From NCBI GenBank assembly GCA_037381085.1, contig JARRRD010000063.1, forward strand, positions 1-19,058: a stretch of DNA of 19,058 nt, in the 5' to 3' direction. A program made the translations under genes and the position numbers. Below the pieces are notes generated by a model, which saw only the letters and a program-made list of their open reading frames with translations, was not told the DNA's origin and did not search any database. Source of the DNA: JARRRD01 sp037381085. Lineage in GTDB: Bacteria; Nitrospirota; Thermodesulfovibrionia; Thermodesulfovibrionales; UBA6898. Below are positions 14,994 through 19,058 of the stretch, in pieces (the first letter of the stretch is position 1; each line of letters opens with the position of its first letter).

Positions 14994-15852
14994 CGCCTTT
15001 CTTACATATCTTTCAGTAGAAAAGGGCCTCGCAAGAAATACCCTCGACTCCTATTCTTCGGACCTGAAAAAATTCAGCGAATTTCTGAAACAAAGCAGGC
15101 GTGACCCTGTGTCGGCTTCCCCGGCCGACGTTGTGGATTTTCTTGAGACGCTGGTCAACGGTGGCTATTCAATGTCCAGTGTCGGCAGATATCTCTCGTC
15201 CATAAAGGCGCTTTTCAAGTATATGCTTGTCGAAGATATCATCGAGGAGGACCCCGCTGAAAACATTCAGAGCCCGAAAAAATGGGAAAGGCTGCCGAAG
15301 GCGCTGAGTATCGCGGACGTGATGGATTTGCTTGCGGCCGAGCCGGCAGGCGGAACGGCCGTCAGAGACTCGGCCATGCTTGAACTGATGTACTCTTCCG
15401 GTCTGAGGGTCAGCGAACTTACATCCATAAAAATGGGCGACATTAATTTCGACGCCGGGTTTATCAGGGTTATGGGCAAGGGTTCCAAAGAGCGGGTGGT
15501 GCCGGTAAATGCGAGGGCTGTAGAGAAGGTAAAGATCTATATCAGCGAAGAGCGGCCCGTGATACTCGGGAAGAGGCGGTCTGCTTATCTCTTTGTCACC
15601 AGGAGGGGCGGCCCCATGACCAGGCAGAGGTTCTGGCAGACCCTGAAAGCGATAGGCAGGAAAGCCGGGATAGAGCTGTCGCCCCATACCCTGAGACACT
15701 GTTTCGCCACACATCTCCTCGAAAACGGGGCCGACCTGAGGTCAGTGCAGAAGATGCTCGGCCATTCCGACATTTCAACCACACAGATATACACAAAGGT
15801 CACCACGGACAGGGTAAAGAAGGTTTTCAAGAAATATCACCCGAGGGCGTGA
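14980..15852 (+). CDS. xerD: Tyrosine site-specific recombinase, XerD/XerC type
   Basis: This 290-aa protein should resolve chromosome dimers at dif. The N-terminal SAM-like core-binding domain spans 1-90 (FLTYLSVEKGLARNTLDSYS). The catalytic domain has R143 (SGLRVSEL), K167 (GKGSKER), H236 and R239 (HTLRH), H262 (LGHSD) and nucleophile Y271 (STTQIYT), so the full set is present with the same spacing as E. coli XerD. HSDISTTQIYT is closer to XerD than to XerC, but a single Xer enzyme (XerH or XerA style) is possible in some lineages. Translation starts at a GTG (14980) inside the exonuclease gene, with GAGG 13 nt upstream. It is chromosomal in character: full length and among housekeeping genes, with no sign of an integrated element. 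Confidence 0.9.
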   Translation: MESLDAFLTYLSVEKGLARNTLDSYSSDLKKFSEFLKQSRRDPVSASPADVVDFLETLVNGGYSMSSVGRYLSSIKALFKYMLVEDIIEEDPAENIQSPKKWERLPKALSIADVMDLLAAEPAGGTAVRDSAMLELMYSSGLRVSELTSIKMGDINFDAGFIRVMGKGSKERVVPVNARAVEKVKIYISEERPVILGKRRSAYLFVTRRGGPMTRQRFWQTLKAIGRKAGIELSPHTLRHCFATHLLENGADLRSVQKMLGHSDISTTQIYTKVTTDRVKKVFKKYHPRA

Positions 15853-15894
15853 AAGGTCGATGCTCTCCTCCAGCGGAAGAGTTTACTTATCAGA

Positions 15895-16012
15895 AAATCC
15901 CTCCTGGTCTCCCTCTGCCAAAGGGAGGTCGAAGTGACTTTGCACGGAGACTTTCTTCGGGGCGCACTCCCGGAATACGCCCCTCTTTGGCAAAGAGGGG
16001 CGGGGGGAGATT
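15895..16012 (+). repeat. Dispersed palindromic repeat, family B, copy 2
   Basis: The element begins AAATCCCTCC and ends GGGGGGAGATT. Its hairpins CTCCCTCTGCCAAAGGGAG and CCCCTCTTTGGCAAAGAGGGG correspond to those of copy 1 at 7297-7403, and the middle (GACTTTGCACGGAGACT) is related. It occupies most of the 302-bp gap after xerD; no gene is seen in the remainder. Confidence 0.85.
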
Positions 16013-16085
16013 GTCCTATAAATGGATATTCCACTGTGAGTCCCGGTTATCATTCCCCAACGTTGCTGAAATTCATCCTTTCTTA

Positions 16086-16094
16086 TGATAGAAT
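16086..16094 (+). promoter_or_regulatory. Weak candidate -10 for the molybdopterin-binding gene
   Basis: TGATAGAAT (TGN plus TAGAAT) lies 60 nt before the ATG at 16155. The -35 position holds only CTGAAA. This is a suggestion and not a firm site. Confidence 0.3.
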
Positions 16095-16154
16095 TTGAAT
16101 CGGATATGGCGCAGAAGGAGTGTGACATCGGTAACTCTTTAACAGGAGAGTTGT

Positions 16155-17288
16155 ATGTGCGGGATTGATGATGAAGGCGCGGGCAGGGGAAAAGGAACGA
16201 AGACCATTCCGGTAAGAGAGGCTGTCGGTACTGTACTTGCACATGACGTTACCGAAATAAGAAAGGACGAGTTCAAGGGGAGGGCGTTCAGGAAGGGACA
16301 TGTGGTCAGGGAGGAAGATGTCTGTCACCTGCAGAGGCTCGGCAAGGAGCATCTCTTCGTCCTGAAAATAACCGAGGACGAGATGCATGAGGACGAGGCG
16401 GCCTTTGCGCTGGCGGAGGCCCTGATGGGGGAAGGGGTCGAGATAAAGGGCGAGCCGAAGGAAGGAAAGATAACGATCCTGGCTTCCAGGGACGGACTCC
16501 TGAGGATAAACAGAGAAGCGCTCCTCGAGTTCAATCTTCTTGGCGATGTGATGTGTGCTGCGCTCCACGATGCGACGATCGTAAGGAAGGGACAGACCAT
16601 TGCCGGGACGAGGGCCATCCCTCTTGTTGTCAAACGGGATGTAATCGGCAGGGCTGCCGGGATCGGCAGGAAGGCCGGCAAGGTCATACACGTCAAGGAG
16701 ATCAGGAGGCCCCGTGCAGGGGTCGTGATAACGGGGAATGAAGTTTTCTCGGGAAGGATAAGGGATTGCTTTGCGCCCGTCATCAGGGACAAGGTAAGAT
16801 CCTTCGGCGGCGAGATCGTAGGGTTGCATTATGCGCCTGATGATGAATCATTTATAGAAAAGAAACTCAGGGAATTGATCGGGGCCGGCGCCGATCTGCT
16901 CATTACGACCGGAGGCATGTCCGTGGATCCCGACGATGTCACGCGGTTTGCCATAAGGCGGCTCGGGGCCAGGGAAATCACGTATGGTTCGGCAGTGCTG
17001 CCGGGTGCGATGGTACTTGTGGCTTATATAAAGGGACCGGGAAAAGGACAGAATGGCTTCCTGCCGGCTTCGTGCCCGGATTCCCGTGATTCCTCGTGGA
17101 GGATCCCTGTTCTCGGCATACCGGCCTGCGGAATGTACAGCAAGATGACCGTCTTCGATCTGATCCTTCCCCGGATACTGGCGGGGGAAAGGATAGGCAG
17201 GAGGGAGTTGGCCGAACTGGGACACGGGGGCCTGTGTCTGAAATGCGACGTCTGCAGGTACCCGGTATGCCCTTTTGGAAAATGCTGA
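16155..17288 (+). CDS. Molybdopterin-binding-domain protein with cysteine-rich C-terminus
   Basis: This 377-aa protein has a MoeA/MogA-like molybdopterin-binding (MoCF) domain in its second half. AGVVITGNEVFSGRI (near residue 190) begins it, DLLITTGGMSVDPDDVT carries the TTGG loop with Asp residues, and VLGIPACGMY matches the GxPA motif. The first half (TIPVREAVGTVLAHDVTEI...) resembles the opening of MoeA-type proteins, but the remainder is not full MoeA. The C-terminal 20 residues hold five Cys (C361, C364, C367, C372, C377) in CxxCxxC...CP...C spacing, which suggests a metal or Fe-S site. A stretch at about 293-315 just before the GxPA motif looks longer than usual. AGGAG lies 6 nt upstream. 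A role in molybdenum or tungsten cofactor handling is inferred; it may act as a sensor or insertase. Confidence 0.8.
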   Translation: MCGIDDEGAGRGKGTKTIPVREAVGTVLAHDVTEIRKDEFKGRAFRKGHVVREEDVCHLQRLGKEHLFVLKITEDEMHEDEAAFALAEALMGEGVEIKGEPKEGKITILASRDGLLRINREALLEFNLLGDVMCAALHDATIVRKGQTIAGTRAIPLVVKRDVIGRAAGIGRKAGKVIHVKEIRRPRAGVVITGNEVFSGRIRDCFAPVIRDKVRSFGGEIVGLHYAPDDESFIEKKLRELIGAGADLLITTGGMSVDPDDVTRFAIRRLGAREITYGSAVLPGAMVLVAYIKGPGKGQNGFLPASCPDSRDSSWRIPVLGIPACGMYSKMTVFDLILPRILAGERIGRRELAELGHGGLCLKCDVCRYPVCPFGKC

Positions 17289-17390
17289 GGGTGGTTGACT
17301 GATCGGTCCGGCGCTTTTAATTTCCCGCCCGGCCGCCGCCTTTGCTGAAACGCCTTTCGTTATAGCTATTTGATAAGAAATCTCCCCACA

Positions 17391-17465
17391 GCCCTGCCTG
17401 CCGACCGGAAGGCAGGCGTCGGGAATCTTTCTTACGAGAAGGATTCCGGACAGGCCGGAATGACA
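17391..17465 (+). repeat. Dispersed repeat family A, 5'-truncated copy
   Basis: The 75 bases contain the hairpin GCCTGCC (17396) / GGCAGGC (17411) and end GGAATGACA at 17465, closely matching the right part of the element inside the adaptor gene (6044-6113). The left TGTCATTCC end is absent. It lies in the 506-bp gap 17289-17794, which otherwise shows no gene. Confidence 0.8.
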
Positions 17466-17649
17466 GATTATATGAACTCTGTATAAACCGGATAAGCCCA
17501 TTTGTGATTTGCTTCTCTTGTTTTGAAATTTGCCGGAGCCGGTCACAAACCTCTCCTGAAAAGGACTTCAGCGTGTTCAGCCGCCTCCGCCCCAGTGAGG
17601 TCAATTCCCCGATTTTACGCCTTTTCGCGCGGCTTTTTGTTATCGCTTA

Positions 17650-17730
17650 TGCCCTTATAAATTAATAAAATCAGCGAAACTCTTTATTTTATATTGAAAA
17701 TATGTTATTTTTTCTAACTTTAATTGGATT
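17650..17730 (+). promoter_or_regulatory. AT-rich promoter region upstream of acsE
   Basis: Base composition turns sharply AT-rich here, with runs such as TTATAAATTAATAAAA and TTATTTTATATTGAAAATA. TTGAAA at 17694-17699 is a possible -35, but the -10 at standard spacing is unclear (TAACTT at 17715 is 15 nt away). The region is a likely promoter for the acetyl-CoA pathway genes; the exact boxes cannot be fixed by eye. Confidence 0.4.
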
Positions 17731-17794
17731 TTGTCGGAAAGCTTTCAGGAGTTTCCGCTTCCACCTAATCTTAGTACGAAAGGAGCCCCCGGAA

Positions 17795-18652
17795 ATGCTG
17801 ATAATAGGCGAGAAGTTGAGCATTATAGCAAAGCGAGTCAGAGAAGCGATGATGAAGAAGGACAAGGGGCCGATCCAGGAGATAGCCACCCGGCAGTGGA
17901 AAGAAGGTTCCGGCATAATCGACGCCAACATCGGACCCGCGGAGGACGGCGGAGAGGATCTGATGCAGTGGATGGTTACGGCGATACAGGAAGTCGTCCC
18001 CCTTCCCGTCTGTCTGGATACGACGAACGCAGGCGCAATAGAGGCAGGGTTGAAGATCCATAACAACCAGTGGGGGCGGCCGTTGATAAACTCGACTTCG
18101 AACGACCCCGAGAGGTTTCCGATTCTCGAACTGGGAGCAAAATATAACGCACAGGTCATCGGTCTTACAGTGGGGAAGGGCGGGCTTCCCGCCGATGCCG
18201 AGGAGAGGTGCGGAATAGCGGCGGAGATCATGGCGAGGGCGATGGAATACGGGGTGCCTCTGGAAGACTTATATCTGGACCCCCTCGTCCTTCAGATAGC
18301 AACTACCCAGGATCAGGCAGTGAAGGTAATCGACGCGGTAAGGATGTTTCAGGAGATTAACGACCCGCCGATGAAGACTGTTGTCGGCCTGAGCAATATT
18401 TCGAACGGCTGTCCCAAGCACGTGAGACCTGTTCTGAATAAATACTACTTCCTGATGCTTATGAATGCAGGCCTGACAGCGGCAATCGCCGATGCAAGGG
18501 AGATGGCCGAAGCCATGGATGAAAAGAAGCTGTTCGACGATGTCATGGCCGGAAAAGAGATCGCAGACGCCGCCAAGATGGAAGAGATAAAGAAGACGAT
18601 AGACGTGATCACGGGCAATACGCTGTACGCGCATTCTTATCTGGAAATGTAA
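17795..18652 (+). CDS. acsE: Methyltetrahydrofolate:corrinoid iron-sulfur protein methyltransferase
   Basis: This 285-aa cytoplasmic enzyme transfers the methyl group of 5-methyl-THF to the cobalt of the corrinoid Fe-S protein in the Wood-Ljungdahl pathway. It has the pterin-binding TIM-barrel (DHPS-like) pattern: IIDANIGPAEDGGE (41-54), CLDTTN with D75, INSTSNDPE with N99, LYLDPLV with D162, and VGLSNISNG with N201. These correspond to D75, N96, D160 and N199 of the Moorella enzyme as I recall them. I chose the ATG at 17795 (MLIIGEKLSI) because AAGGAG lies 9 nt before it; the frame from 17702 would run through the AT-rich promoter. The acsD/cdhD gene follows after 97 bp. Direction of the pathway (CO2 fixation or acetate oxidation) cannot be told from the sequence. 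Confidence 0.92.
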   Translation: MLIIGEKLSIIAKRVREAMMKKDKGPIQEIATRQWKEGSGIIDANIGPAEDGGEDLMQWMVTAIQEVVPLPVCLDTTNAGAIEAGLKIHNNQWGRPLINSTSNDPERFPILELGAKYNAQVIGLTVGKGGLPADAEERCGIAAEIMARAMEYGVPLEDLYLDPLVLQIATTQDQAVKVIDAVRMFQEINDPPMKTVVGLSNISNGCPKHVRPVLNKYYFLMLMNAGLTAAIADAREMAEAMDEKKLFDDVMAGKEIADAAKMEEIKKTIDVITGNTLYAHSYLEM

Positions 18653-18656
18653 AACA

Positions 18657-18722
18657 GTAAGGAGAAAGGAGTCAGGAGAGAGACGCCGGGCTGGTCTTTC
18701 CTCCTCTCGCTTCACTCCTTAC
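18657..18722 (+). repeat. Hairpin-forming spacer between acsE and acsD
   Basis: GTAAGGAG (18657-18664) is the exact inverse of CTCCTTAC (18715-18722). Inside, GAGAGAGAC and GTCTTTCCTC can pair imperfectly. The 5' arm is a purine run of repeated AGGAG units and the 3' arm is pyrimidine-rich. No U-run follows, so it is not a standard terminator. It may tune message stability or be a repeat element. Confidence 0.6.
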
Positions 18723-18749
18723 GCTTCACTATATAAGAGGAGGTTATAG

Positions 18750-19058
18750 ATGGCTTTTACACCTACCAAGGAGACGTATTCCGGAAAGGTATATCCCGTT
18801 ACCATCGGGACGGGCGAGGGTGAGGTCACCTTCGGCGGAGAGAACGTACTGCCCTTTCATTCCTTCGAGGGGACGACTCCGAACAGTCCGCTGATCGCTT
18901 TTGAGGTACAGGATGTACCGCCCGCAGACTGGCCGGAGAATGTGCGGAAGCCCTATGACGGGGTTTCCGACGACCCGGTGAAATGGGCGAAGTACTGCCA
19001 GGACGAACTCAAGGCCGGGGCTGTGGCGTTGAGATTGATCGGCACACATCCCGACAGG
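18750..19058 (+). CDS. acsD: Acetyl-CoA decarbonylase/synthase delta subunit (small subunit of corrinoid Fe-S protein), partial
   Basis: The first 103 residues are present and the frame continues past the window edge. The opening MAFTPTKETYSGKVYPVTIG, then GGENVLPFHSFEGTTPNSPLIAFEVQDVPP and DDPVKWAKYC, matches the CdhD/AcsD family; in Moorella AcsD the similar segment reads LPFHHFEG...EVQD. The protein pairs with AcsC to carry the methyl group received from AcsE to acetyl-CoA synthase. GAGGAGG lies 6 nt before the ATG. Further acetyl-CoA pathway genes are expected downstream. Confidence 0.93.
   Translation, partial: MAFTPTKETYSGKVYPVTIGTGEGEVTFGGENVLPFHSFEGTTPNSPLIAFEVQDVPPADWPENVRKPYDGVSDDPVKWAKYCQDELKAGAVALRLIGTHPDR

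Noticed and set aside
14980..15852. Tyrosine recombinase as the integrase of a mobile island
   Set aside because: The protein is a standard-length XerD-type enzyme coupled to a housekeeping-like gene. No tRNA attachment site, phage gene or direct flanking repeats are visible.
16083..16829. 248-aa minus-strand open frame over the molybdopterin-binding gene
   Set aside because: It shadows a real gene with a good start site and conserved motifs on the plus strand.
17600..17650. Terminator after the molybdopterin-binding gene (GGCTTTTTG near 17632)
   Set aside because: The stem before the T-run has only about three pairs.

Overview
The window looks like a chromosomal segment of an anaerobic, free-living Gram-negative bacterium. 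The outer membrane is implied by two TolC-type proteins, two periplasmic adaptors and an RND pump. The right end opens a Wood-Ljungdahl (reductive acetyl-CoA) gene cluster, with acsE followed by the start of the gene for the small corrinoid Fe-S protein subunit. This combination, together with abundant short palindromic dispersed repeats, would fit an uncultured Nitrospirota (Thermodesulfovibrio-like) or Desulfobacterota lineage. That placement is an inference from gene content only.

Layout. (1) 1-3917, minus strand, read right to left: an RluD pseudouridine synthase, an F420-dependent-NADP-reductase-like Rossmann protein, a CusC-like outer-membrane lipoprotein, and an RND periplasmic adaptor that leaves the window. 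(2) 4071-10616, plus strand: a second, ArsR-controlled efflux locus with arsR, tolC, an HlyD-type adaptor and an RND permease. The permease is split by an in-frame TGA and lacks about 50 residues at the break. The adaptor carries a dispersed repeat of exactly 31 codons between its strong ribosome-binding site and its lipoprotein signal. A second repeat family lies between adaptor and permease. (3) 10626-10930: a 56-aa zinc-ribbon protein with its own candidate promoter and a clear terminator. (4) 11370-13939: RluB pseudouridine synthase and an aspartyl-tRNA synthetase with non-discriminating-type residues. (5) 14211-15852: a DEDD/RNase H-like exonuclease overlapping a XerD-type recombinase. 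(6) 16155-17288: a molybdopterin-binding-domain protein with a five-cysteine tail. (7) 17795-19058: acsE and the 5' part of acsD/cdhD, separated by a hairpin-forming spacer.

How the parts work together. The arsR operator overlaps its own promoter, so efflux genes 4107-10616 are probably derepressed by a soft metal(loid). The permease nevertheless carries drug-pump-type (HAE) rather than metal-pump-type residues, and its coding sequence looks broken. The housekeeping genes (RNA modification, translation, chromosome-dimer resolution) sit between repeat-rich gaps. AcsE moves the methyl group from methyl-tetrahydrofolate to the corrinoid Fe-S protein, whose small subunit begins at 18750.

The most notable signals are the split and deleted RND pump, the in-frame repeat in the adaptor, a recurring architecture of -10 boxes placed 6-9 nt before ATGs that lack Shine-Dalgarno sequences (arsR, rluD, rluB), and the cysteine-rich tail of the molybdopterin-binding protein. 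I found no CRISPR array, tRNA, rRNA or intact insertion sequence.
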